Part shown: positions 49,945 to 59,165 of the stretch, one piece after another | Numbering within the stretch: position 1 is the first letter of the stretch | How the letters are laid out: every line of letters starts with the position of its first letter | Source: Lachnospiraceae bacterium | GTDB lineage: Bacteria > Bacillota > Clostridia > Lachnospirales > Lachnospiraceae | Length of the DNA stretch: 64,000 bases | Assembly (NCBI GenBank): GCA_009774245.1 | Contig: VSNM01000025.1 | Span: 1-64,000, forward strand | Reading direction: 5' to 3' | Translations under genes and position numbers: made by a program | The notes under the pieces: generated by a model | What the model was told of the DNA's origin: nothing | What the model saw: only the letters and a program-made list of their open reading frames with translations | The model's database searches: none

Positions 49945-50661
49945 TTAATTTTCGGATATGCCGCGAAGAAAGGTGTTTGGAATAAATTGTCTGCAAAGTG
50001 CGGCATAGGCATGCAGCGTCTCATCCGGGTGCGCATGAAATCCCTTACATAATACACCGCTGCTGTCTGTATAGGACTGCAGAAAATATGCGTCTGCGCC
50101 CGAGATCCATCGTGCGATCGCAAGCATGTCTGTCTCATCATGAAGTTCTTTGACAATCGTCGTGCGAAACTCATAGGGAATCCGTTTTTGATTCATCAAT
50201 ATCTGGACAGAGCGCTCGACTGCAGTCAGGTCAAACGCAGAATGATCTGTTGAAAAGCCAGTTGTGACTCCATACTTGTCCGGAGCATTCTTGATATCCA
50301 TAGCGCAGTAATCGATCAGTCCCGCACGAATCAGGTCACCGAGCATCTGCGGATTGGTGCCGTTGGTATCCAGTTTCACCAGATAGCCAAGTTCCCGGAT
50401 CTGCGAGATGAACTCTGGCAGGTCCGGATATAAGGTGGGTTCACCGCCAGTAATGCACACTCCGGTCAGGACATTGCGCCGTTTCTGCAGAAAAGCAAAG
50501 ATTTCCTCTTCCGAAAGCGGAACGAGAGATTGATCCTTCAATACAAGATCTCTGTTGTGGCAGTACGGACAGCGGAAATTGCACCCGCCGGTGAACAGAG
50601 TCGCCGCCACAAATCCCGGGTAATCCAATAAGGTCGTTTTGTTCAAACCGAGAATCAGCAT
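49945..50661 (-). CDS. nrdG: Anaerobic ribonucleotide reductase activating protein (radical SAM)
   Basis: 238 residues. The radical SAM cluster motif is CNFRCPYCHN (CxxxCxxC, about 27-36), then GGEPTLYPDLPEF and the AMDIKNAPDKY region. The N-terminus GLNKTTLLDYPGFVAATLFT matches the one-domain NrdG2-like activases. It uses SAM to form a glycyl radical on NrdD; no nrdD is in this window. Transcribed away from the truncated spmA gene, with which it shares an upstream region. Confidence 0.85.
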   Translation of the reverse strand: MLILGLNKTTLLDYPGFVAATLFTGGCNFRCPYCHNRDLVLKDQSLVPLSEEEIFAFLQKRRNVLTGVCITGGEPTLYPDLPEFISQIRELGYLVKLDTNGTNPQMLGDLIRAGLIDYCAMDIKNAPDKYGVTTGFSTDHSAFDLTAVERSVQILMNQKRIPYEFRTTIVKELHDETDMLAIARWISGADAYFLQSYTDSSGVLCKGFHAHPDETLHAYAALCRQFIPNTFLRGISEN

Positions 50662-50791
50662 GATACAGCCTCCATGATAAAGATTTTGCCGCAGAGGTGA
50701 TTTTCAAACACACTCTAAGACAGTATAACATATTTTTGCAAAAATACACATAGGATAAATCAACATCTGATAAAACAGAGTTGATGGGATA

Positions 50792-51130
50792 ATGATGAAT
50801 TATATCTGGGGCGGTATGCTGATCATAGGGATTATTTTTGGCGTGGCGACGGGAAATATGCAGGCAGTAACGGACGCAGTACTGCAGTCCTCCAAGGAGG
50901 CGGTAACACTCGGTATCTCCATGCTCGGCATCGTGGCATTCTGGACAGGGCTGATGGAGGTAGCGCAGGAGGCGGGCGTCATCACAGGGCTCACCCGGCT
51001 GATCGCACCGTTTATGCGCTTTCTGTTTCCAAAGATTCCCCAAGGACACAGGGCATGGGATTCCCTGTCCGCCAATTTCGTAGCTAATATCCTGGGACTC
51101 GGCTGGGCGGCGACGCCGGCGGGGCTTTGA
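50792..51130 (+). pseudogene. spmA: Spore maturation protein A, truncated by an insertion
   Basis: The first 112 residues of an SpmA-type membrane protein are intact (WGGMLIIGIIFGVATGN to NFVANILGLGWAATPAGL). The reading then runs into a stop within two codons; full proteins go on for roughly 80-90 residues with another membrane region. The junction at about 51127 coincides with a drop in GC content and the start of mobile-element genes. SpmA with SpmB takes part in spore core dehydration, so loss may affect spore quality. No right half is found in the window. Confidence 0.85.
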
Positions 51131-51467
51131 GTTATTATAATGACAGGTTGAAAAATCCATTGAGAAATCAAGGGTTTCCACCGATTTAGTCCTAATGAAA
51201 AAATGTAGTTTTGCATCAAAGCATTTCTGATTTTTCATTTGGGCGGCGCCGATTCAAAAGAAAATTGAGAAGAAATGTCAGTAGTGTAACTCAAAGTGCC
51301 TAAAAGCGATGAGTTACTGGTTCTAGTATAGCATAAGGAGGGTAGAAGGTAAACAATTACATATTGGTTATTTAGTTAGGACTAAATTAGTGAATGGCAG
51401 AAGTGCTGTTATTACTAACTTAGTCCTATTTCTTTATCAAAACTCAAAATAAAGGAGGAATCAATTT

Positions 51468-51938
51468 ATGAAAGCCAATACAGCGTTAAGAGCAGAGAAA
51501 GCGAAAGAGATTATTTTTATCAGTGATGCACATGAAAAATTCTACTATGAGAAATTAAAAGAGGTCAGGGATCAGGACGTGTACCATAAAGCGCTTGTAT
51601 ATTGTCTTGGTATCAGTGATGACACAAGAAGGAATATTTACAGTATCTATAACTTTAAGACAGGCTGTGTAAAAACAGAGTGCCTGCATGAAGGCTGGCA
51701 GACCAGCGGGAGCGTGAAAGTAGTCAGGATGGCGTATAACCTTTACTGCAACGGTACGCCGAGTGTCCTTGATTACGATGATGCGGAGGAACAGGTGGAC
51801 GAGTGCAGACGGTACACAGTGGAAGAACTGTTCTGCTGTGCCTATGCGCCTTATTTTTGGCAGGCGGTACAGATTCGTTATCCGGAATATGTAACATATA
51901 ACCACAACTTGTACGCCATGCTTGGAGGACGGGATTGA
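51468..51938 (+). CDS. ICE accessory protein (DUF6075-like)
   Basis: 156 residues. Pattern ISDAHEKFYYEKLKEVRDQD, then LVYCLGISDDTRRNIYSIYNF and WQTSGSVKVVRMAYNLYCNG, as in a family common near the left end of clostridial conjugative elements. Soluble, no known catalytic motif. AAAGGAGG precedes the ATG. Its stop overlaps the next start by one base. Function unknown. Confidence 0.7.
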   Translation: MKANTALRAEKAKEIIFISDAHEKFYYEKLKEVRDQDVYHKALVYCLGISDDTRRNIYSIYNFKTGCVKTECLHEGWQTSGSVKVVRMAYNLYCNGTPSVLDYDDAEEQVDECRRYTVEELFCCAYAPYFWQAVQIRYPEYVTYNHNLYAMLGGRD

Positions 51939-52114
51939 TGTTAAAAGTCAGGCTTATGGGAACGAAGAACGATATTAAGTGGTTCGGGAAGATTTTACAG
52001 AGGAACCCGAAAATCGAAGTGACGGAGTTTTCCGATATGTTCCCAAACAAAGGGACAAAGAAATATTACAGGACTTATGTGGAAGTCAGGAAAAGCAACG
52101 TAAAAGAAAATTAG
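51938..52114 (+). CDS. Small ICE-encoded protein (DUF3970-like)
   Basis: 58 residues: MLKVRLMGTKNDIKWF, then ILQRNPKIEVTEFSD and YYRTYVEVRKSN. It matches the length and charge pattern of a small protein often found after the DUF6075-like gene in these elements. Start overlaps the previous stop (TGATG). Function unknown. Confidence 0.6.
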   Translation: MLKVRLMGTKNDIKWFGKILQRNPKIEVTEFSDMFPNKGTKKYYRTYVEVRKSNVKEN

Positions 52115-52135
52115 TAGAAGCAAAGGAGAATTATC

Positions 52136-52666
52136 ATGTGTAAAATAATCGCAATCGCAAACCAGAAAGGCGGTGTGGGCAAGACCACCACCACAAGCAA
52201 TTTAGGAATCGGGCTGGCAAAACAGGGAAAGAAGGTGCTTCTGATTGATGCGGACGCACAGGGCAGTCTGACCGCAAGTTTAGGCTTTACAGAGCCGGAC
52301 AGTCTGGAAGTCACGCTTGCAACCATTATGGGGAACTTAATCAATGACGAGGAAGTAGAGCCGGGAGAAGGCATTCTCCACCATGAGGAAGGGATAGACT
52401 TAATGCCGGGGAACATCGAGCTTTCCGGTCTGGAAGTTTCCCTTGTGAATGTGATGAGCCGGGAAACGGTACTCCGGTCATACATAGAGATTGTGAAGGA
52501 GAGCTACGATTATATCTTGATTGACTGTATGCCTTCCCTCGGCATGATTACCATAAATGCCTTTGCCAGCGCCGACAGCATCTTGATACCCGTACAGGCG
52601 GCATATCTGCCCGTCAAAGGCTTGCAGCAGCTTAAGGGAACTTCAGAACGAGAGCCGACAGCATAA
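52136..52666 (+). pseudogene. ParA-type partition ATPase, truncated
   Basis: The first 165 residues are a normal plasmid/ICE ParA: deviant Walker A NQKGGVGKTTTTSNLG, LIDADAQGSLTASLG, Walker B YILIDCMPSLG and PVQAAYLPVKGLQQL. After that the sequence changes to an unrelated tail (KGTSEREPTA) and stops; ParA of this family needs about 100 more residues. A deletion joint is inferred at about 52633. No ParB follows. Helps to type the element as Tn1549-like. Confidence 0.85.
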
Positions 52667-52815
52667 CAGGCAACAGAACAAAACGAAACGGAGGGAGGAA
52701 GAAATTTAATGTGAAATTTATTGTAAAGACAGGCGATTTTTTGTATAATTGAAGTGTGGCGGCGCAGATTATATTATATCTTGTGCCACAGATTTTTAGG
52801 AATCGAGGTGTTAAA

Positions 52816-53694
52816 GTGCAGGACGATACAAAGCAGATAGTACCCGAAGAAGAAACAATAGCTAAATATACCATCAAGGACAGTGTATTTTCTGACTTAT
52901 TTAAGATTAAAAAATACCTGTTGCAATTATATAGGGCACTCCACCCAGAAGATAAAACAGCCACCGAGAGTGAACTAACAGATATTACGATTAAGAATGT
53001 TCTGACAGACGGGATTTATAATGATTTAGGTTTCCTTTTAGGGGAAAAATTTATGATTCTGTTAGAAGCGCAATCATTATGGACGTTGAATATTATTATT
53101 AGAGCGTTGCTATATCTTGCGCAGACATATCATGATTATTTTGAGCGTACCAATCAAAATCTATACAAGAGCAAGAAAGTAAAAATGCCAAAACCCGAAC
53201 TGTATGTAATTTACACAGGTGACCGAAAAAACATTCCTGATACAATATCCTTATCAAAGGAATTTTTTGACGGAGTTGATACTGCTGTTGATGTAAAGGT
53301 TAAAGTTATTTGCGAGAATGATACGGACAGCATACTCAATCAGTATATTATTTTCTGTAAAGTGTATAATGAACAGATGAAACTTTATGGCAGAACAAGA
53401 AAAACTGTTACTGAAACAATTCGTATCTGTAAAGACAAAAATATATTAAGGGAATACTTGCTTGACAGGGAAAAGGAGGTTGTGTCAATTATGATGAGTT
53501 TATTTGACGAGGAAGAAGTTATAAGGTCTTATATCAAAAGTGAGCGTTATGAAGCTGAACAAGATAAAGCAAGAAAGACAGCTATTCGAATGATTAAGGC
53601 AGGTAAAATGTCATTGGAGGACATAGCAGATTACACAGAGTTATCGCTTGATTTAGTTAAGGATTTACAGAGTGAGATTATGCAGTTAGCATAA
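52816..53694 (+). CDS. Rpn-family recombination-promoting nuclease / putative transposase
   Basis: 292 residues from a GTG with GAGGTG upstream. PD-(D/E)xK fold features: TDGIYNDLGFLLGEKFMILLEAQS (D...ExQ, where the Lys is replaced by Gln as in Rpn/transposase_31 proteins), LYVIYTGDRK and a C-terminal helical tail ending ADYTELSLDLVKDLQSE. Rpn proteins promote RecA-independent recombination and are common as multicopy genes in Lachnospiraceae. It sits inside the element remnant between two deletion joints, so it may be a later arrival that replaced ICE genes. Confidence 0.8.
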   Translation: MQDDTKQIVPEEETIAKYTIKDSVFSDLFKIKKYLLQLYRALHPEDKTATESELTDITIKNVLTDGIYNDLGFLLGEKFMILLEAQSLWTLNIIIRALLYLAQTYHDYFERTNQNLYKSKKVKMPKPELYVIYTGDRKNIPDTISLSKEFFDGVDTAVDVKVKVICENDTDSILNQYIIFCKVYNEQMKLYGRTRKTVTETIRICKDKNILREYLLDREKEVVSIMMSLFDEEEVIRSYIKSERYEAEQDKARKTAIRMIKAGKMSLEDIADYTELSLDLVKDLQSEIMQLA

Positions 53695-53724
53695 TCGACA
53701 AAACAATTTAATATCAAAATAACA

Positions 53725-53776
53725 GCGTAAAGGCGCATGGAACAGTAAATTGTAAACCATGCGTCTTTTTTTACGC
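53725..53776 (+). terminator. Terminator before tnpW
   Basis: GCGTAAAggCGCATGG, 16-base loop, CCATGCGtcTTTTTTTACGC. The T run follows the inner stem. A strong hairpin that separates the Rpn gene from tnpW. Confidence 0.8.
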
Positions 53777-53790
53777 CCAAGAGGAGAAAC

Positions 53791-53991
53791 ATGAGCGACA
53801 ACATTCAGACCAACACCACAGGGCGATTAACGCCCTGTTTGCAAAAGAAGATTGATAAGACAACCTACTTAGTCGAGGTACATTTTTCTTCTAACAGTAC
53901 CCAAAGCATAGAGGACAAGCTAAAGCGTGTCATTCTCCATGACTTAGAGCATGGAAAACAGGGAAAATCAAGAAAAAGTGATGAAAAATGA
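53791..53991 (+). CDS. Transposon-encoded TnpW-family protein
   Basis: 66 residues. KKIDKTTYLVEVHFSSNSTQ, then SIEDKLKRVILHDLE, is the standard form of the TnpW proteins of clostridial conjugative elements. Function unknown. AAGAGGAG precedes the ATG. Confidence 0.7.
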   Translation: MSDNIQTNTTGRLTPCLQKKIDKTTYLVEVHFSSNSTQSIEDKLKRVILHDLEHGKQGKSRKSDEK

Positions 53992-54006
53992 TGAATACGT
54001 CCTTGA

Positions 54007-54732
54007 CAAGTAGCAACAGGCAAGACAGCTAAATCTATCCTGATTAGCTGCGGCGCAAGGTTAGCGCCATTTGACATTAAGGAGCTGCGTGACCTTATGG
54101 AATATGACGATCTGGAGCTTGACACGCTTGGGGAACAGAAAACAGCATTGTTCGTCATTATTTCAGATACGGACGCCACATTTAACTTCGTAGTGTCAAT
54201 CATGTATTCGCAGCTCTTTAATTTACTTTGTGACAAAGCAGATGATGTCTATAACGGCAGGCTCCCGGTTCATGTGAGGATGCTGCTGGACGAGTTTGCG
54301 AACATCGGCCAGATTCCGCAGTTTGAGAAGCTGATTGCCACAATCCGGAGCCGGGAAATATCGGCTTCCATTATCTTGCAGTCGAAGTCACAGCTTAAAG
54401 CGATTTATAAGGACAACGCTGACACCATTGAAGGGAATTGTGATACCACCTTATTCCTCGGAGGGAAGGAAAAGACCACCTTAAAAGAGATGGCGGAAAT
54501 TTTGGGTAAGGAAACGATTGACCTTTACAATACCTCTGACACAAGGGGTACGTCGCAGTCCTACGGTTTAAATTATCAAAAGACCGGAAAAGATATGCCA
54601 TACTTATTTGTGAAGAGTTGGCTGCCCAATACAAAAATAAACAGAACAGGGACACGATCAGCCGACGATTCAGCTAATCATGTCTTTTTTATTTCTTTTC
54701 ATCTGGTACAATACTGTACGTCTAAAAAGTAA
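54007..54732 (+). pseudogene. TraG/VirD4 coupling protein, internal fragment
   Basis: From an open frame at 54007 (VATGKTAKSILISCGARLAP) through YDDLELDTLGEQKTALFVII, the Walker-B-like MLLDEFANIGQIP, and IILQSKSQLKAIYKDNAD to SQSYGLNYQKTGKD. This is the C-terminal half of a T4SS coupling ATPase; the N-terminal membrane and Walker A part is absent. After about 54590 homology ends and another frame reads EELAAQYKNKQNRDTISRRF to a stop at 54684, the tail of a different protein. Deletion joints lie at both ends, so conjugation functions are lost. Confidence 0.85.
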
Positions 54733-54788
54733 CATAAGGGAATAATGGGTTGAATCAACCTGCATGAAAGTATGTCAGGAGGAAAAGC

Positions 54789-55166
54789 ATGGGTGAACTA
54801 AAGAAACGGATAACAGAAAATGGTATTGATTATATACTGGTAGGGGATTATTATATCCCTGATTTGAAACTGCCGGAAGAAAATCGTCCGATTGGGTATT
54901 TTGGTCGGTTGCATCGGGATTATCTGAAGCAGGAACATTCCGCACGTTATACAGCATTATTACTGACTTGTAAATTATGGACATATCTTGCCGATTTGAA
55001 TGAGCAGGCAGAGAAACGGTTAGATATTATCATGGAGCAGATGAGAACTGCCGAAGGAGTGACCGAGGAGCTAAAAGCCAAAAATCAATGGGAATGGATT
55101 CGGAAAATGAACAATATCCGGTATCGGGCAGAGGAAATAGTAAAAAATGAGATAGTTTATATCTGA
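54789..55166 (+). CDS. TnpV-family transposon-encoded protein
   Basis: 125 residues. Typical start for the family: ITENGIDYILVGDYYIPDL, PIGYFGRLHRDYLKQ, YTALLLTCKLWTYLADLNEQ, and a helical tail with QWEWIRKMNNIRYRAEEIV. Common in Tn1549-like elements; function unknown. CAGGAGG precedes the ATG. Confidence 0.75.
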   Translation: MGELKKRITENGIDYILVGDYYIPDLKLPEENRPIGYFGRLHRDYLKQEHSARYTALLLTCKLWTYLADLNEQAEKRLDIIMEQMRTAEGVTEELKAKNQWEWIRKMNNIRYRAEEIVKNEIVYI

Positions 55167-55186
55167 ATCATGGATGTAAAATCAAT

Positions 55187-55555
55187 ATGGAAAAACAGGT
55201 TTATATCACAGAGGAAGAACGGGAAAAGTGCCAAAAAGTGGCTGATGCGTTTGCGGAGTTGTACGAGATGGCAGATATTGTAGTGGTTGATGTGGGCAGA
55301 TATGGTTTTGTGATGCTCATATACTATACTCCGCCGCATGGTTTTGAGGAAGATGCAACTTTTACGGACAGCAGAGCATTGTTTGATGCTCTTTGGCAGG
55401 AATGGTTCAATACGACACTGTATCTGACAGCAAAGAAAATGCAGTTAGATAATATTATCTATGAGAAAGTATTCAACTGCCTTTCAAAAGAAAAACAATC
55501 GGCAATTATTGGGAGAAAAGTCGACTTTGCAAGAAAGGCGGGTATAACTCTATAA
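55187..55555 (+). CDS. Hypothetical protein next to tnpV
   Basis: 122 residues, acidic N-terminal half (VYITEEEREKCQKVADAFAE), central DIVVVDVGRYGFVMLIYY, and a helical C-terminus. It resembles small proteins carried by clostridial ICEs; no domain is recognised. It lies 20 bases after tnpV and is probably co-transcribed. The interval 55556-55838 then holds a degenerate hairpin and the phosphate-operon promoter. Confidence 0.55.
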   Translation: MEKQVYITEEEREKCQKVADAFAELYEMADIVVVDVGRYGFVMLIYYTPPHGFEEDATFTDSRALFDALWQEWFNTTLYLTAKKMQLDNIIYEKVFNCLSKEKQSAIIGRKVDFARKAGITL

Positions 55556-55738
55556 AATGAGTTTTACAAAAAGAAAACGCTCTATGTAGTGGACAAAAAG
55601 AGATTAGAAAGGCTCTGTGTATGATAAATATGCAGGGCTTTTCACTTTTGGACATAATGTCTAAAAGTTATAAAAGAGAAACGAATGAGATGTTATGCAC
55701 TTTTCCATAATGCGGTCTTTAATGATAAGTCTGCAAAT

Positions 55739-55766
55739 TTTACAAATATTTGACAAAAGTTGTGTT
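55739..55766 (+). promoter_or_regulatory. PhoB/PhoP-box-like site of the pst operon
   Basis: TTTACA-aatat-TTGACA-aaagt-TGTGTT: three hexamers at 11-base spacing, like the TT(A/T/C)ACA direct repeats bound by PhoP in Bacillus. A further TTTACA lies at 55773, followed by AT-rich TATCATAATAAT as a possible -10. It lies 76-103 bases before pstS and would allow PhoB of the same operon to activate it under phosphate limitation. Confidence 0.55.
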
Positions 55767-55841
55767 TTTGATTTTACAGACAGTACTTATCATAATAATC
55801 ACAGAACAAAAAATATCAGATAGAAAAGGAGAAAATGTATC

Positions 55842-56648
55842 ATGAAAAAATTTGTCACACTTATTACTATTGTATCACTTATGCTTACTGCTATGACAGG
55901 ATGTGGGAAAACAGTCAGTGGATCGGTATCTACGGACGGTTCGACTTCTATGGAAAAGGTCATTGGTGCTTTGGGAGAAGCCTTTGAGGAAAAAAATTCC
56001 GGCGTAACCTTTACATATAATCCTACCGGCTCCGGTTCCGGAATTACTGCGGTTGCAGAGGGACGCTGTGATATTGGTCTTTCCAGCCGTAACTTAAAGG
56101 ATGAAGAAAGGGCACAGGGGTTGACTGAAACGATACTGGCTCTTGATGGCATTGCTATTATTGTAAATCCTGATAATCCGGTAAATGACCTTGACCTTGA
56201 AACGATTGGCAGAATTTATAGGGGTGAAATAACGAATTGGAAGGACATAGGCGGTAATGATTTGGAAATTGTACTGATTGGTCGTGAAGCGGGAAGTGGT
56301 ACAAGAGATGGCTTTGAATCCATTACAGATACGGAAGATGTCTGCAAATACCGTCAGGAACTTACATCTACCGGGGATGTGATAACAACGGTGGCGGGCA
56401 ATCCTGCGGCAATCGGTTATGCTTCCCTTGCGTCTGTAAAGGAAACTGTAAAAGCACTTTCTGTCGGCGGCATTATGCCTACGGAGGAAACAGTCAAAGA
56501 TGGCAGTTATGTAGTGCAGCGCCCTTTTGTATTAGTTACAAGGAGCAATACAGAGCTTTCGGAGGCTGCACAGAAATTTTTTGACTATATTACATCATCT
56601 GAAGCAAATGAGATTATCTCATCTGCGGGTGCTGTGCCGGTAAACTAA
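55842..56648 (+). CDS. pstS: Phosphate ABC transporter substrate-binding lipoprotein
   Basis: 268 residues. Lipoprotein signal with lipobox AMTGCGK (Cys near 21). Phosphate-binding features: SGSVSTDGSTSMEK, NPTGSGSGITAV, and GREAGSGTRDGFE (the conserved R-E-x-G-S-G-T). Binds inorganic phosphate outside the membrane and hands it to PstC/PstA. AAAGGAG precedes the ATG; first gene of the pst-pho operon. Confidence 0.95.
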   Translation: MKKFVTLITIVSLMLTAMTGCGKTVSGSVSTDGSTSMEKVIGALGEAFEEKNSGVTFTYNPTGSGSGITAVAEGRCDIGLSSRNLKDEERAQGLTETILALDGIAIIVNPDNPVNDLDLETIGRIYRGEITNWKDIGGNDLEIVLIGREAGSGTRDGFESITDTEDVCKYRQELTSTGDVITTVAGNPAAIGYASLASVKETVKALSVGGIMPTEETVKDGSYVVQRPFVLVTRSNTELSEAAQKFFDYITSSEANEIISSAGAVPVN

Positions 56649-56670
56649 AGGCTTTGAAAGGTGGAGTCAA

Positions 56671-57543
56671 ATGAAGAACAGAAAACGGCTTATGGAGAAT
56701 GCCATACATGGCATTTTCCTGGTACTTGGTCTGATTACGGTTGGCTGTGTGCTTTTAATTACTGTTTATCTTGTCATATCCGGTATTCCTGCTATCCGTA
56801 AAATAGGTGTTTTAAAATTCCTTTTTGGGAAAAAGTGGGCTTCTACGGCAGCACAGCCGCAATATGGCATTTTGCCTTTTATCCTCACAAGTATCTACGG
56901 TACGGCTGGTGCAATCGTGCTCGGAGTGCCGGTTGGCTTTCTGACAGCGGTTTACCTCTCTAAAATTGCGCCGCCCAAAGTAAAAACTGTTATAGAAACG
57001 GCGGTCAGTCTGCTGGCGGGTATTCCGTCGGTAGTTTATGGACTTGTAGGAATGATGGTGCTTGTTCCGGGGATACGGATTGCTTTTCATATTCCAGACG
57101 GGGCAAGTCTGTTTGCTGCCATTATAGTGCTTGCTATTATGATTTTACCGTCAATTATCAAAGTATCGCTTACGGCGTTAGAGGCAGTTCCAAAGGAATA
57201 TGAGGATGCTTCCCTTGCACTTGGCGCAACGCCGGTTGAAACATATTTCCGTGTATCCGTTCCGGCAGCAAAAAGCGGTATCGCAGCGGCTGTCGTGTTA
57301 GGAGTTGGCAGGGCTATTGGCGAGGCAATGGCTATTATGATGGTGGCAGGGAATGCACCTAATATGCCGAAAGTTTTTCAGAGTGTCCGTTTCCTTACAA
57401 CCGCTGTTGCAAGTGAAATGTCTTATGCGGCTGACGGTAGTATACAAAAACAGGCGTTGTTTTCCATTGCGTTGGTGCTGTTCCTTTTTATCATGCTGAT
57501 AAATGCCGTGTTGAATTTCTTTTTGAAACATAGTAAGGAGTAA
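56671..57543 (+). CDS. pstC: Phosphate ABC transporter permease PstC
   Basis: 290 residues, six transmembrane helices. The EAA-loop region is visible in VPKEYEDASLALGATPVETY, with GVGRAIGEAMAIMMVAGN following. Forms the membrane channel with PstA. The stop is directly followed by the pstA start (57543/57544). Confidence 0.94.
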   Translation: MKNRKRLMENAIHGIFLVLGLITVGCVLLITVYLVISGIPAIRKIGVLKFLFGKKWASTAAQPQYGILPFILTSIYGTAGAIVLGVPVGFLTAVYLSKIAPPKVKTVIETAVSLLAGIPSVVYGLVGMMVLVPGIRIAFHIPDGASLFAAIIVLAIMILPSIIKVSLTALEAVPKEYEDASLALGATPVETYFRVSVPAAKSGIAAAVVLGVGRAIGEAMAIMMVAGNAPNMPKVFQSVRFLTTAVASEMSYAADGSIQKQALFSIALVLFLFIMLINAVLNFFLKHSKE

Positions 57544-58413
57544 ATGAAAATGCAAAAACAATCTATTTCAGCTAAAAGGAAAGCATACATTACCGTCATG
57601 CGTGTGCTGATGGGAATTTCCGTGAGCGTTACCTGTGCATTGGTATTGTTTCTAATCGGCTATGTATTGTGGAAAGGACTGCCGAATGTATCATGGGAAC
57701 TGCTTACTACAAAACCGAGTTATCTGTCGGATCGCATAGGGATTCTGCCGGATATTCTCAATACTGTCTATATCGTGTTGGCAACTTTGGCATTGGTTCT
57801 TCCTCTTGGGGTAGGCGCTGCAATTTATCTGACAGAATATGCCAAAAATAAAAAACTGGTAGAACTGATTGAATATACTGCTGAAACATTATCGGGGATT
57901 CCGTCTATTATTTATGGTCTTGTGGGGATGCTGTTTTTCTGTCAGTTTTTTGGCATGAAAACCTCCTTACTAGCGGGAGCATTTACATTGGTAATTATGA
58001 ATCTGCCCACGGTCATGCGCACTACTCAGGAGAGTTTGAAAACAGTGCCGCAAAGCTACCGTGAGGGTGCTTTCGGATTGGGTGCTGGAAAATGGCGTGT
58101 AATTTATACCGTTGTATTTCCCGGCTGTATTGAGGGTGTCATAACGGGCTGTATTCTGTCTGTCGGGCGTATTCTTGGGGAATCGGCGGCACTTCTTTTT
58201 ACGGCTGGTTTTGCCCACGCTCTGAATGGAATCTTTGAGGGGCTTGGCAGTGCAGGGGCAACACTGACAGTTGCATTATATGTCTATGCAAAGGAAAACG
58301 GAGAATTTGGAATTGCTTTTGCTATTGCCGCTATCCTGATGATTTTGACCATGTTCATCAATTTGTCGGCGACATTGGTAAGCAGTTATTTCAAAAAAAG
58401 GAGAAATGTATGA
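57544..58413 (+). CDS. pstA: Phosphate ABC transporter permease PstA
   Basis: 289 residues, six helices. AETLSGIPSIIYGLVGMLFF, EAA loop VPQSYREGAFGLGAGKW, and SVGRILGESAALLFTAGF. Partner of PstC. The stop overlaps the pstB start by four bases (ATGA). Confidence 0.94.
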   Translation: MKMQKQSISAKRKAYITVMRVLMGISVSVTCALVLFLIGYVLWKGLPNVSWELLTTKPSYLSDRIGILPDILNTVYIVLATLALVLPLGVGAAIYLTEYAKNKKLVELIEYTAETLSGIPSIIYGLVGMLFFCQFFGMKTSLLAGAFTLVIMNLPTVMRTTQESLKTVPQSYREGAFGLGAGKWRVIYTVVFPGCIEGVITGCILSVGRILGESAALLFTAGFAHALNGIFEGLGSAGATLTVALYVYAKENGEFGIAFAIAAILMILTMFINLSATLVSSYFKKRRNV

Positions 58414-59165
58414 GTAATGTTATGACAGTGAAAGACTTGTGCCTTTGGTATGGCAGTGCGCAGGCTTTGAAAGATATAAATATTGAGATTGAGGAACGGA
58501 GCATTACTGCTTTAATTGGTCCTTCGGGGTGCGGAAAATCTACTTTCCTTAAATCGTTAAACCGAATGAATGACCTCATCGCCGGTGTGCGGATTACAGG
58601 GAAAGTGTGTTACAGAAGGCATAACATTTTTGATGCTGATATAGATGTCAATGAGCTTCGCCGCAGTATTGGCATGGTCTTTCAAAAACCTAATCCGTTT
58701 CCTATGAGCATTTATGATAATATTGCTTACGGACCGAGGACACATGGCATAAAAAATAAAGCAAAACTGGACGATATAGTAGAACACTCCCTGCGTGGGG
58801 CTGCAATTTGGGAGGAAGTAAAAGACAGGCTGAAAAAATCTGCGTTAGGGTTATCGGGCGGTCAACAGCAGAGGATCTGTATTGCCCGCGCATTGGCGGT
58901 AGAGCCGGATGTGCTTTTGATGGACGAGCCCACAAGCGCCCTTGACCCGATTTCCACATCTAAAATTGAGGAGCTTGCAATGGAACTCAAGAATAAGTAT
59001 ACTATTATCATCGTAACGCACAATATGCAGCAGGCTGTACGAATTTCCGATAATACGGCGTTTTTTCTCCTCGGTGATTTAATTGAATATGGAAATACGG
59101 AAAAGATGTTTGAGCAGCCAAAGGACAAGCGGACAGAGGATTATATTACGGGGAGGTTTGGATAA
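58410..59165 (+). CDS. pstB: Phosphate ABC transporter ATPase PstB
   Basis: 251 residues. Walker A GPSGCGKSTFLKSLN, Q loop VFQKPNPFPMSIYDN, signature LSGGQQQRICIARAL, Walker B LLMDEPTSALDP, His-switch THNMQQ. Powers phosphate import. Overlaps phoU by one base (TAATG). Confidence 0.97.
   Translation: MSNVMTVKDLCLWYGSAQALKDINIEIEERSITALIGPSGCGKSTFLKSLNRMNDLIAGVRITGKVCYRRHNIFDADIDVNELRRSIGMVFQKPNPFPMSIYDNIAYGPRTHGIKNKAKLDDIVEHSLRGAAIWEEVKDRLKKSALGLSGGQQQRICIARALAVEPDVLLMDEPTSALDPISTSKIEELAMELKNKYTIIIVTHNMQQAVRISDNTAFFLLGDLIEYGNTEKMFEQPKDKRTEDYITGRFG

Larger units (their letters stand above)
51128..55600. mobile_element. Decayed Tn1549-like integrative conjugative element inserted in spmA
   Basis: Begins at the break in spmA. 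It carries typical ICE parts, all on the plus strand: a DUF6075-like gene, a 58-residue gene, a ParA cut after 165 residues, tnpW, a TraG/VirD4 fragment and tnpV, separated by abrupt joints. Relaxase, T4SS ATPase and integrase genes are missing. The left 340 bases (51131-51467) are non-coding and contain a 16-bp inverted repeat TAGGACTAAATTAGT...ACTAACTTAGTCCTA (51377-51428) plus a third TTAGTCCTAA at 51175. The right end is not certain; the phosphate operon and later genes could also lie inside a larger element. Confidence 0.6.
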
